Source: Luscinia megarhynchos (Eukaryota; Chordata; Aves; Passeriformes; Turdidae). Taken from it: a DNA stretch of 64,000 bases. The number at the start of each line of letters is the position of its first letter. Position 1 is the first letter of the stretch. The notes under the pieces were generated by a model that saw nothing but the letters and a program-made list of their open reading frames with translations, did not search any database and was not told the origin of the DNA. Positions 21,098 to 33,034 of this stretch are shown here, one piece after another. Location of the stretch: contig CM067592.1 of assembly GCA_034336665.1 (NCBI GenBank), forward strand, positions 48,811,783 through 48,875,782, read 5' to 3'. The position numbers were made by a program, and so were the translations under genes.

Positions 21098-24000
21098 TTA
21101 ACACTACCTTGTGCTTGGTTCTTAGGCTTTCCTAAAGCATGTCTGTTTACCAGATGCTCTGATCTGTGGAAGAGGAGTTTAAAGAAATACAGCAGATTAG
21201 GTTCAAAGTGTTGGTTTTAGTAAAGAAGTTGTAGGACATCACTTATATCTTGCAAAAATATGAACGTATGCAAGTAGAAGCAACCAAAAGTTAGCCTATT
21301 TTATAAATTCTGTTTTCTCAAATGGGTGTATTTGAGTTACCTTGTTTATATCGTAGTTTAACCTCAGCCAGCAATCAGGCACCAGGCAGCCACTCATTCA
21401 TGCCCCCACCAGCAGGGCTGAGGAGAGAACTGAAGGGCTAAGAGCTGGAAAACTCATGCATTGAAGTCAAAACTGTTCAGTAAAGAAAACAAAAGTCACA
21501 CACACAAGCAAAGCAAAACAAAACAAATTATTTTACTGTTTCCCGGGGCAGGCAGGTGTTCAGCCACCTCCAGGAGAGGAGAGCCCCATTATGCATAACT
21601 GTTACTTGGGTAGACAAATGCCATCGCTCCAAATATTGCCTTCCTTCCTCCTCTCAGCTTTATGTACTGAGCATGATGTCACATGTCTGGAATATCCCAG
21701 TAGTGGGTTGGAGTCATCTGTCCCAGCTGTGTCTCCTCCCAGCCTCTCATGCACCCCTAACTTCCTCACCAGTGTGGCAGTACAGACAGCAGAGAAGGCC
21801 TTGGTTCTATGTAAGCCCTGCTCAGCAATAACAAAAACATCTCTGTATTATCAACCCTGTGCTTAGCACAAATACAAAATACAGCCCCATACCTGCCACT
21901 GTGAAGAAGGTTAATTCTGTCCCAGCCAAATGCAGCACAACAGTTCAACTAAAACAGACTGTGTACTGAAGCAAGGGGATTTTAAGGCTGAGCAAGAGTA
22001 AGAAGATTTAGCGAGAAGAATTTGGAAGGGATTCTTGTAGGTGGAGAGTTATTTAATTTCAAAGTAAGTTCCCTGTAATTTCCTTGATAGAGGCTAATTA
22101 GCACAAAATGTGAATGGCTTCTGGCTCCTTCCCACACATATGACTTTCATGTCAACTCATCATCTTCATAAAGCAGACCGGCATGAAGCAGATTCAAAAA
22201 GGGGTGTCCATATCAATGCAACTCTCTTCATACAGCTGTGTGTATACAACTCATATTTTAGTGCCTTCTGTTGAGTAGCAATGGTTCTTTTTAAATTGAA
22301 GGAATGCAGATGAGTATTTTTAATTTGAAAGCATGTGTGCATGGTACGCTGCTTTGTTGGGTCTTCAGAACACTCATGTAGTTTGAGAAGGTTGTATATG
22401 CCAAATATTTTGTTATCAGCATTTATAGTTTCCTTGATTTAATACAAATTTCAATGTAGTCTTTAAAGCCTGTTTCTTGCTAAAGAAGAGCTGCCTAGCT
22501 AACTGTGTCCATGATATATCATATTCTGGAATAGTTACCAACAGTCTTGACAGGCAGTGAAGGCTATGCAGGAGCAGTGGAAGCCAACAAGAACAGTTTT
22601 CTGTTGATTTCAGGTTGATTTAATTGCCATTTCTCTACAAATGGCATGACTGATTTAAGGTAAGAAGCTGAAACTGATGAGGGAGGATGGACATCTAACA
22701 TCTGATTAGGGCTATTCTGCTTTTGATAAATCTGCTGGTACTCTAGATCAAAAATAAGGCTAATCAAGTTTATAGGAGAATCTAAGCCAGAAGAAAGTAT
22801 TGTATTATACGACCCTTATGTTTTTAAGTCAATTAAGACACTTCACTGGAAAATTTTTGAAATTTCCCAGGTGATGCCTAACTGGGACACTACTGAACAT
22901 GCAGGGGAAAAAAATCTTAAAGGTTGACATCTGACAACAGAAATTAAATGGAAAATATGTGGGACAGCACTGCACAAGTGATTGAAAATCCCTGGAGCAC
23001 ACCAGTGAACAACACAACTTTGAATCAGTGAGGGGTTGTAAACATGTAGATCTGGCAGTTAGCTTGATTTGGGGAATAAGGCAGTGTTGGAGAGGATTCT
23101 ACTCAAATACAGTTTCACTTGCCTTGAAACTTAAGGCTTTTTATCTGCAACTTAAAATCCTATTAGATTTAATCCTCAGCTGTTTGGAAATTTCACCATC
23201 GTCATGCACACATTTTCCAGCTTGCAATGTTACTCGCCCTTGATACCTCCATTACTTCTCAGTAGTTCTTCACAATTTTTCCAGATGGAAATTCTCCTTG
23301 AAATCAGATCTGAGTTTGAGTTCACTTGAATTTCAAATTGTTCTTCCTAGTTCACTTGGTAAAGAATATCGTGGTCAGAATCCATATGTAATAAAACCTC
23401 AATTTGACCTGTTCACCATTAACTTGGAATTTTTCTAATGGAGTAATTGTCTTCTGTTGCTCACTTCTATACCGACTTCTTACCATATACACCCTACAGC
23501 TTCATGTGGCATCATTTTTGTTGATGTAAGTCAAACCTGTAAGTGCTGCTGTAAAGCTAATATACTCTTTGTTTAGACAGCTAATTAGCATGACTAGCAA
23601 GCTCCCTGAGGTCTCTGAGTCTGAATTAACTCTCCTACACACACTGCTTATAACTAGAGCGTCACTGAAATAGCAGTGTAGGGGTAGACATGAACAACTG
23701 GCTGACAAAAGGGAAGAAAAGGTCTAGGAAAAAGCTATTAGGAGAAAAGAAACACTTTCTTGTTCATGTCTGTTTTGAAAGAGACCAATGAGTTGTTAGC
23801 TCTTCTCAAAATTTGCTTTCTACTGTTGGTTCTACGTCTGCAGAAGGCAATAACATCTTGGCTGAGGTCATTGTTCCCTAGGCTTCTATGCACATTGAAA
23901 GCTAACCCCTCAGGTCCAACATTGCCCAGTTTTAGTCCTTGGGATTGAGGATCACACATTCTTTCAGAAGCAGCTTTTGTCACTTCAGGCAGCCAAAGGA

Positions 24001-27000
24001 TAGCTGATAGCAATGAAAAATTACTTGCACACACCCCAGATGAACCGTGTCTCTGTGAGGAGATAGGCAGTCAAAGGAATGCAGCCTGAGCACACTGTCC
24101 AGCTTTACATCCATCAGAAATGCTCATATATGCTTCCCAGGGTGAAATGGATTAACAGATGGTCCATAATCCATTCTCTGCAAAAACCATCATGTACATC
24201 TCCTAATCTGTTAATAAGTGACAGTAACACATTTCCTTGGCTGTTCATAGGACTCTGATGGTGCCTTCAGGCAAGCAGGAGCAGACCCCCTGTTCTTTGC
24301 TCTCTCCCTCCTTAATGCTGCCTTTATGCAAGGTCAGAAAGGAAAGAGTCAAGGTATTCCATTAACAGAGATACTGCCCTGAGAGCCAACCAGAATCTTT
24401 TCTGGTGCTTTGTCATACTTTTGTAAGTTGACAAGCATGCCACTTCTCACTTCAAGCACTCTCTGGGACTTGTGGAGCAGAAAGGATTCTTTGGCATTTA
24501 TAATGCAGATTAATTTGTTTTAAATTTTGCTGCTGGTTGTGCTGAAATTACTTCAGTCAGAATCCAGCCTTGTAACCCAAATTCGAGCAGCAAGCTTGCT
24601 AGGGAGGCACTGAGAGAAGCAGATGTAACTTAAACAACATATTTTGTCATGGATGCAGCCACAGCAGCAATTATCCACATGGAAAATCACTGTTTTGCAA
24701 GATTTTTGGTTTTTATTCTCTGTACTCTATAAGGGAGGCACTCGCAAGTCTGTTTCACCTAGTTTTGACCATTAATAAATTCAGAAATAAGAATGTAAAA
24801 CCAGAAATGCCAGGGGTGGTGGGAGCAGGTGACCCATATTTTATGTGGTTCTTTCCAAGTGGTTGGGAATTTTCCTAACATGTGTGAAGTTTCAGAGTGC
24901 ATGGATAAGAGTGGGAGAGACAGAGTGAGAGGTCTGCAGCCTGCTGCCTTCTAAAATGCGTTGCTACCAAGGCTTACTGTCAGCATTTGCTCATTTTCAA
25001 TGGTGTATTAAGGAACAATAGTTTGCATAAGTTTAAAAAAAAAGGTGAAAGAAGTTTTGCATCTTTCAAAAACTGGAGATAGCACTCTCTCCTAGTTGGC
25101 TTTTTCCTGTGTTCCCAAATCACTGCCTACATATATACTGCATGGTGTGGGGTTTTAAAACTCCTTTTGGTGTGCTTTTCTTTTTAAGGATGGTGTTAGG
25201 TTCACCCGGGAAGTCATCTGCTCTGCCTGCAGGAAAGTCTTGCACAAATAGCTATAGGAGACATAGCTGAGTATGGCTGTGACCACAATAGATAACTGAA
25301 TGTAGACCACCGTCTAGGGAGGAGTGTCTGGGAGGAAGCCTGACAGCTGGAGGAGGTAGGATTGTGTTATGACAGTGTGAGCACTCACATGATGCCTTTC
25401 TCCTCACTGGTTAAACCAACAAACTTTGGAAATAAGTGCTAGCTGTCAATTATTTGGTTACATGAGCAGAGTGGGAAAAGATGAAATTGTGGTCATGATG
25501 TGCAAGAGTTTCAAGATGGGTATAGAAACATTTGAGTTGGCAAAACCCAGAACCAAAGTCAAAAACCACAACCAGAGGCTTTCGCCTTGCTGTGGTGCAA
25601 ACTGCATCTTCCCACTCCAAACAGCCACTTCATGAATGCAAAGGAATAGGTTATTCCCGCAGCTTCCACCACTGCTATTTCTTCTCTCCCTTGTGACAAA
25701 AGTTCGGGGGAAGCTTATTCAGCTGCTTGGTAATGCAACAGAGTTTGGACTGCTGTCATAGTTTTCATCTGGCTTACTGATTTATTGCTTAATTAAGCTA
25801 ATACTCTGTTCTGCCCTGAAGATGTGGCTGTCAAGTGAGGGCTCATTTAAACCAGTATCTTGTCCTGCACTGTGACTGTGGCTGTCGTGGCACAACCAGC
25901 ACCGCAACTGATGGAATGAGCAAGGAGCCAGTGCCAAGGGGTTGAGACTCTGTGCAGGCATACCCAGCGTCAGTGGGAGCTTGCCCTCAGACCTGGGAGA
26001 CAGCCTCATCATGACCTCCTGCTGGGCTGTGCTCTCTGGGAATCCAGAGAGTCTTCTCCCACATCCCTGATGGCCACTGGGGATGGGCTGGAGTGGGCTG
26101 AGTGGGAAGTGAACCTTCTTCCCCAGGGACACATCTGCGTTCTCCATTTCACTTACGAGAATAGTCCACACCCTTGCCCCAGATAGTGCAGAGGTTCACA
26201 CCCCGATGGGACCGCTGCATGCTCCTCTAAAACTGCTGTTGTGTTGCCTGTCCAATGTTTTCCTTCCTGGCCTCCTGCATTCACTGGCTGAAGTAGGCCT
26301 GGCCATCCCTCTCTCCTTTCCTTCTCCCTCTCTCTGCAATCCCTGTGGCTCTGACTGAGCAATCAGTGAAGGAGAACCTAATCTGTGTCTAATTGTCTGC
26401 CATCTTCCACGTAGTTCAGCTGCACACCCTTGCCAAGACCATCTACAGCAGTAGGTCAGACCCACATTCCTTAATAAGTAGGAAATCAAAAGCAAACACA
26501 TCCCGCCTCAGTTACTGTAAGCTTTAAAACAAAGATGCCCCAAATGTGATTTCATTTGTAAGTAGAGCAATTTCATTCTGCTTTTGAGTTTGCTGCCATG
26601 TTTGGGATTTGATATTTTTTAAAGGAAGTAAATATTTAAACAGTTCCTGCATATGAAGTAAAAATTTTATGACCATTATTAACATGTGTGCAGTTTTGAG
26701 TAAACTGTACATAAAAATAAGCAGCATTCGTCTCCCTGAGGTGGATTTAGTGGGCACAGCATTACTCAAGGTTACACCATCACTTCAGTGGATTTCCTGA
26801 GACCCAAGGAAAATAATTCTAAATCCTAGGTTTTAATTTATGCTTTTAAAAATATACAGATTTAAGCTACAATTGTTGCCTCATAAAAACTAGTTTCATT
26901 CCCATCTTCTAATTCTTTAAATTAATTTGATTTGCTTGTGGCAATGCAAGTTTTAATGGGGTTTATTTTTAATTAAAGTGAGAACATGTGAATCCCAGAG

Positions 27001-27029
27001 GGTAAATCCTGCTTTTGTTACAAACCCCC
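21098..27029. other. Non-coding stretch, no gene seen
   Basis: No recognised exon or transposable element in about 5.9 kb. There is an AAAAC-like A-rich patch near 21515-21530. Frames near 21556-21948, 25782-26171 and 26196-26501 are short and overlap one another in different frames or strands without domain signatures. Confidence 0.4.
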
Positions 27030-27290
27030 TCATACAAATAGGATGCTGTTCCATTAACAGTGCTGCAAGAAAACAGATTTGAGGATTATCAGCAAGGCAC
27101 AGTGATATCACAGTTCTGCTCTAAAAATGTCTGAGATGAGAGAGGCCCTTCTCCATATTGATGTGGCTTTTATGAGAGAAGATAAAGGCAACTAAATATA
27201 GTGAGGACTGTATTATAGCCATTGATGCAGGAAGAAATTAATGATCTTTGCTATTTAGGAGAACTTAAATGCTATTTTCTCTCTTAAATA
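27030..27290. promoter_or_regulatory. Possible conserved regulatory element
   Basis: A repeat-free block with many AT-rich homeodomain- and MADS-type cores (ATTAATG, CTAAATATAG, TTAACAG) and GC-mixed spacers. Its texture resembles conserved non-coding elements in vertebrate introns. This is an impression from composition and motif density only. Confidence 0.15.
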
Positions 27291-29005
27291 ATATTTTCTC
27301 AGTCCCATACTAAAGGCAGACCTGCATCAAGCCCGAGACTCTCATTCCAGTCCCCTGAACTTACAGGTCTGTTTATGTGAAGTTCTCTGTATGAATTTCA
27401 GGACTGAGTGTAGTGAAATGAGGTTATAAAAGGAAAATAATATCGGAGTTCCCTGCCCCCCCGCCCCCTTCCCCTGCTAAAAATATCACTCCAGTTTGAA
27501 GAGGAAGAGAGGGAAGAAATTGGTGAGTCCAGAGCTGGAGGAACCTTCCCAGCTTTCTTACTGGCTCTTGTGTCCCTACCCTGCTGCACAGCCCTAGAGA
27601 CCAACAGAAATACTGGCAAAGCCCTCACTCTAATTAATCATCGGTTAATGGCAGACACTGCTTCAACTCCACAGCAAGCACAGTATCACCTGTTGCCCTT
27701 CTCTGGGTATTTTGTTGTTATTACCATGTGCCTTTTTGGTGCTGTATGCCTTCTGTACTTTGTTCAGCTCCAATTCCCAGAAAGAACACAATTCTAAGCT
27801 TGAAAAAATGTTTTATTAGATAAAAGGGAAAAAATCAGCTTACATATATGGGAAAATGCAAGATAAAACCTATCAAAGGAAATTATATTATGTTTTTGTG
27901 AAGCTCAAAGAAATGTGTTTTGTATTGTGAAAATACAAAACAGTTTGCTCTCTTCCTGCACAGCTTGCCATCTTTTTTTTTTGTTGTTGTTTGTTTGTTT
28001 TTAATAAAGTTAGGACTTAAAACCAGCATGCTTTTTGGAACATTATTATTTTACTAGCTACAGATTAAATAAATCAAGATGTACTTATCTCAGGTGCGTT
28101 TTTTACTTGGACTCTGGCAAAGTTAAGAAGTACAATGATTCACAATCTGATTTGCTTGTATAGCAGCATCCCAGTCAGAAATCTCAAATATTTGTATATT
28201 ACTTTGATAGTGAAGTAAGCAAAAACAACCCTGTCTGAACCTCATCAGCTTCAAGGAAAGGAAGGAGGAAGGTTAAGGACGAAGAAAGATGAGATATACT
28301 TAAGTTTTTAATTTTAAAAAACTAAATCTCATCCATGAGTCTTTGAGAAAGTAAAATCAAATTTTCTTTAGTGTATCCCAATTCTCATTCAATAGCAAAA
28401 ACAAAATTAAAAACTAAAACTTTGCTAGTATAAGTGTCTTTTGTAGGTTGGAGAATAGTAAGATTGATGGTTTTATATCCATCATTACTGTGATTATTCC
28501 CCTTGCTGTTAACAGTCTTACTAATCTAAATTCTCTATACCTCCTTAAACAAAATGCCAGACATTGATTAGAAAACATAAATTCCTTCCTTGATGGAAGG
28601 AGAAAATCAGTCATTGCTGCACCATGTTTGATTTTCCTGCAGTCCCACCTGCAAACCTGTTCTCACTGATCAAGCAGGAGAGACTTGCATCTCAGCGTGT
28701 TTAGACCCTTGCACTGGTGGAAATCCTTCAGGTGCTACTGGGGGATTTTTATCAGCATCTCTCTGCTGTGGTTAATGCCTTGGTTGGTCACAGAAAACTC
28801 ACAGATACAGAGGAGACACTGAAGCAGGAAGTTTACTTTTGGCCAGCTTGGCATGCTGTTGTAATTATGTATTGCTGTAATTAATCCAGTGTCATCTGCT
28901 GCAGAATCTGACCCAAGCAAGAAAAGTCACTGGCCGATGTGGCCAATTAACTGCCTACTGTAACAGACTATATATGAGCTTGCTGATGTTTCTTGGTGCT
29001 TGCAG
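27291..29005. other. Non-coding stretch; T-rich tract at 27975-28001
   Basis: A TTTTTTTTTTGTTGTTGTTT-type tract near 27975-28001 is simple sequence and could be the reversed A-rich tail of an old retroposon. Nothing else is recognised. Confidence 0.45.
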
Positions 29006-29152
29006 AGAGTGGGATGCAGCATGGTCATTCCCACTCCAGCCCCAGAGAGCCCCCTATGCAGTGGGAGACCCCAGGAAATGTGATGCACAGCCTTTCTGTG
29101 GCAGGTTTAAAAGAGATGGGTTTGACATCTAACATACCCGATGGGCCCCGAG
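29006..29152 (+). other. Candidate 147-nt exon (unrecognised)
   Basis: A pyrimidine-rich acceptor (TTTCTTGGTGCTTGCAG) ends at 29005 and CCCCGAG at 29146-29152 is followed by GTAAGG, a strong donor. Of the three frames, one is open from end to end. It begins SGMQHGHSHSSPREPP after two bases, ends NIPDGPR plus one base, and so is phase 1 to phase 1. The peptide is His/Ser/Pro-rich at first and is not recognised. The other two frames contain stops. It could be an alternative or lineage-specific exon of the plus-strand gene, a long non-coding RNA exon, or chance. Confidence 0.2.
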
Positions 29153-32100
29153 GTAAGGAATCTGTGTCTGCCCTTCAGCTCTTGAAGAACCTTCAGCATA
29201 ACATGAGGAGACATTTGGGGGAGTCATGACTGTAAAACTGGAATGGGAAAAACACTGCAAAGCCACTGACCACAGGCTGACATAAAAGCAGACTTGAACT
29301 TTTCATGCACTTGTGTGCATGAAGTATTTTTAACCACCTTTGCATTCTTTTAGTGAAATGCTAGTTTGTCCTCTGGTTGTAAGTGTCCCTCAAGCAGATG
29401 AAAACAAACCATGCTCTTGATTCAAGGATATGTGAACTGAGGGCAACTTGTCACATAGGACAAACGGTGAGCATGCACTGAGGATTTTTGGTGTGCAAAA
29501 TTCAGCAGCAAAATGTTATCATCGTGTTGGGCAATGATACAGACCTCCAAGATAACTCCTTCTCATTACCTGTGTCTTACTGAATGCAGGGGAAAGCCTT
29601 GTTAAAGCACAGCATTATGCACTATTTAGAGGTGCTGTGGTACTGTCAGCACAAGTCCTGTCATGCACATTTGGTATTGTTCTTTGAGGTAGGAGATCCA
29701 GAGTTATGGCATATGGCCGAGACCTCTAAATATACTGAAAGATACAGGCAGAAGCAGTTCTTGAAACATGTTTGAGAACAAAAATAGGTCAAGACAAAAT
29801 GGTTTGCCTTTGGGTTTTCCATTAATCATTTGGATGCATATGTTTAATATTATAAGCCTGATTTTATTCCATAAAATTACCTTTACACCTTCTGGGTTAT
29901 GTTCTGTTTTTGCATATAACATTCTCAGCTTCTATTAGCATACTTTAGGTTTGGAGGCCTCAACTTGGCTGTACAGACCACTGACATTTACACACAGTTG
30001 ATTTCAGGGTGTTAATGAAGTAGACCTTATGCACACAAAGATGCCTCTAATTTAAGACATGCTTAAAGCATATGTCTTGCAGAAGATTTTATTTCTGGAT
30101 AGGAACATACAGTGTATTTTTTAACAGAATTTAATAGAATTCTCACTGAAGTGACCTTAAAGACAAAACCTCCTGCACTTTGTTGCACAAAGCAAGTTTG
30201 GACTCTTCATGTGGAGTGTGTTTCCTTAGTTGCTCTCTGTCTGCCCCCAGGATTTATGACCTAATTATTACACTAGATCTAAACCTATGAATTTTAAAGT
30301 GCATCATATTGTTCAATATTCATGTATTCTTAGGTCACTCAAAAACTGCAGCCATGGAAGTGTCTCCTTAGGCAGGGCCTAATTGCCTGTGGGATTGGGT
30401 TGCTTTATTTTATTTTCTTTCTTCAGAAGGGTTTCTTAAGCCCTTGGAGCAAACTGTTGGCATTATGGAAGGATATTAATGGATCCTTTGCCTTTGATTT
30501 GTTTCAACAACTCTACCTGTTCACGGCAGACCAAAAGCAGTGCTTTCATGGTGCCTGCTTCCAGGGGAGTGGAACAGTTTTGAAAGGGCACATAGATGCT
30601 TTAGAAATTCAGGAGTGGCTAAATGGCATCAACAGTTAGAGCAGCTGCTAGTATGGTCCACAGAACCTAGAGATGATCTTTTCTGCAAAAGAGAAGGTTT
30701 ACAGCAGGTCAAGTCGACTGAATATGGAGGGCTTAAATGTTTCAGGTTCTCTAGAAGAGTCCAGATTGCACCCTTCAGCACCCTTGTATTAAGGAAGAGT
30801 GGTTTGTGATGCCTCCTTTGGAAGCAGCACCCCAGCCCCACCACCTTCAAGTGGGGAATGGTTGTGACAATGTTCACCCTGTCATCCTGTGGGACCCCTT
30901 TCCCTGTCACATATTTCAAGGCGCCCTGGTCATAAAATGGAAGGATCCCATCTCTCTGTACGCACATCTGCCCCTTCAATCTTTCAAGCTTGGTGATAGG
31001 AAATGCTTCTGGTGCCTTTCACATGCCCTGACATATGTCCAAAATGTGTCAGGTGTAAGAATATAAAGAGAAGAGGAAAAAGAAACTGATTAAGATGTGC
31101 AGCTTTCTGTTCGTTGGTCAGAAAAGGATCATACCCTGCCACATAACTACCACATAACAGAAAATAGACGCCCTTTTTTGTAGGAGCAGATACGTATTTC
31201 CTTTGCATGGAAAAGCATGTGCTTTGTGATGGATACTGTTCTGAGCTGGTAAGAGAGGAGGGCTCAGGGCCAGCTAAAGGTTATATTTTGTATTGTTTGC
31301 GTGGTGCATAGATACACTCCACCTTATCCCATGCAAAACACTGGAGAATGTGGGTTAACAAAATGCCATGTCTTTACCAACGCTAAAGGTTCACACAGGA
31401 CAGGCAGAAACACCAGAAACATGTATCTTTGCTTCAAGTGGCCTTTGTAGAAGTGGGTTGTGGTTGCTCATTGCTTTGGCAAAGTGAGGAACTATTATGG
31501 CAGGAATTGTTGGGAATTTACAGGAGCTTTTAAAATGAAGACGATCTGGACTATGGTAGTTCATTGGAGAAGCACCATAACATAGATAAAGTGCTAACAG
31601 GGTCTAAGAAAACACAAAAAGAACTACCACAACTGACATTCATGGTAAGATAATAGCTTAAGCAGTTTGAGAAGACACCAAGCTATAGATATGTAATCTC
31701 TGCCAAGCAATTCAGTCATCTGAAGGGAGACCTGATTGGATGGTGGGAGCAGGTGGAAACCTTTTTACAGGTTGGAGATGGTACACTGGGCCTCCTAGAT
31801 GCTTCTTCCAGAAAGACCTGTACTGGAATAGATTCCAGGTGCAAGGACAAGTCCATGAAGAGGACAACTTGCTGGCAGTGCTCTATCCAAAAAGAAGTTA
31901 GCTGAAGCTGGGTAACCCCAGGTTAAACATAGGTTTTCCATATTTAGAGTATAAGTTTTAGCTCATCTTCCTGTATCTTGTGAAGATCAGTCAGGCAAGA
32001 ACAATGCTGCCAATCAGACACTGAAGTATTACATACTGTAAAAATACTTCCAGTTGTTGTCTGAGGGCTCAAGCAATGAAGAAGTGGAAGATTCTCTAGA

Positions 32101-32884
32101 TGGCTTGATGCAACCTTTTAGTCCTTTTGAATTTCTTCAATGAGCATCTTTCACTTTCTTCTGGTTGTCTGTATGTGTGTACATGTATATATATACCTTT
32201 TTCTTTATTTTTAACTCTAGTGTACATAACTGGAGAAAGCTAAGTGAGACCAAAAAAAAAAAAGCCTATCAGAATTATCAGGCTTTTAATTCATAGAGGA
32301 TGGCCTTCTCCAGAGAAGTTTTCAGACAAGGCAGCCAGATCACAGCCAGCCTTTAATTTCAGCCTTTGTTCTCTTTTTGCATTTGAAGATTGTGATTCAT
32401 TTACAGATTTACAAAAGCACCTTTCCTTCTTTCCCTTGAAAATAATTGCACAGAAAATCAGGGAGCAAATGCTTTCCTTATCTCATCGCTCTACATAAAG
32501 GAGTTACTTATAAGCATTTGCATGTGAGCTAGTATAAGTAGCACCTGAGCTCCTGGTCAAAAGAAGAGGATGTGTCCCTTGTTAGACAAGATTTAAAAGT
32601 GTTTTAAAAGATAGTTCACCTCCCTCCAGGTAAAGTATTTGAATATAAGTCCACCAGAAGAAATAATAAAATCATTTACTGAAGGTGCTTGAGTAACAGC
32701 ATGAAACTTCCAGAGACTCCTTGTTGAAAGGGCCTTCAAAGAAAGGGAGACATGTTGAGGAACATGGATCAGTCCATTCTTTTGAATGTTCTTCTGAGAC
32801 TTAAATATTAGACTATTCCTGTCTCCCCCCATTCAGTGGAAGGTGGTGCTGTGCTTCAGCCCCCCACTTCTGTTTCCCTTGCAG
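29153..32884. other. Non-coding stretch, no gene seen
   Basis: No recognised exon or element. Overlapping frames on both strands at 30400-31066 lack family features. A TA/GT-rich low-complexity patch lies near 32165-32200. Confidence 0.4.
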
Positions 32885-33034
32885 TTTCAAGTGCTGTTAA
32901 CCTTGAAGCAGACGCACCGTCATCAAAGTGTATTGTCTAAGGCAGACAGAAATTGTGAAATGAAAAAGAAGGAAAACAAGGATGAAGGAAAAGAGTCAAG
33001 CAGTTGTTTCATGACACTGTCAGTTTCATCTTGA
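32885..33034 (+). other. Candidate terminal exon after a strong acceptor (unrecognised)
   Basis: A very good acceptor (CCACTTCTGTTTCCCTTGCAG) ends at 32884. The following frame runs 49 codons, starting FQVLLTLKQTHRHQSV, and passes through a Lys/Glu-rich segment to a TGA stop at 33032-33034. No clear polyadenylation signal is seen close by. The lysine/glutamate richness follows from local A-richness. Low confidence. Confidence 0.12.
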
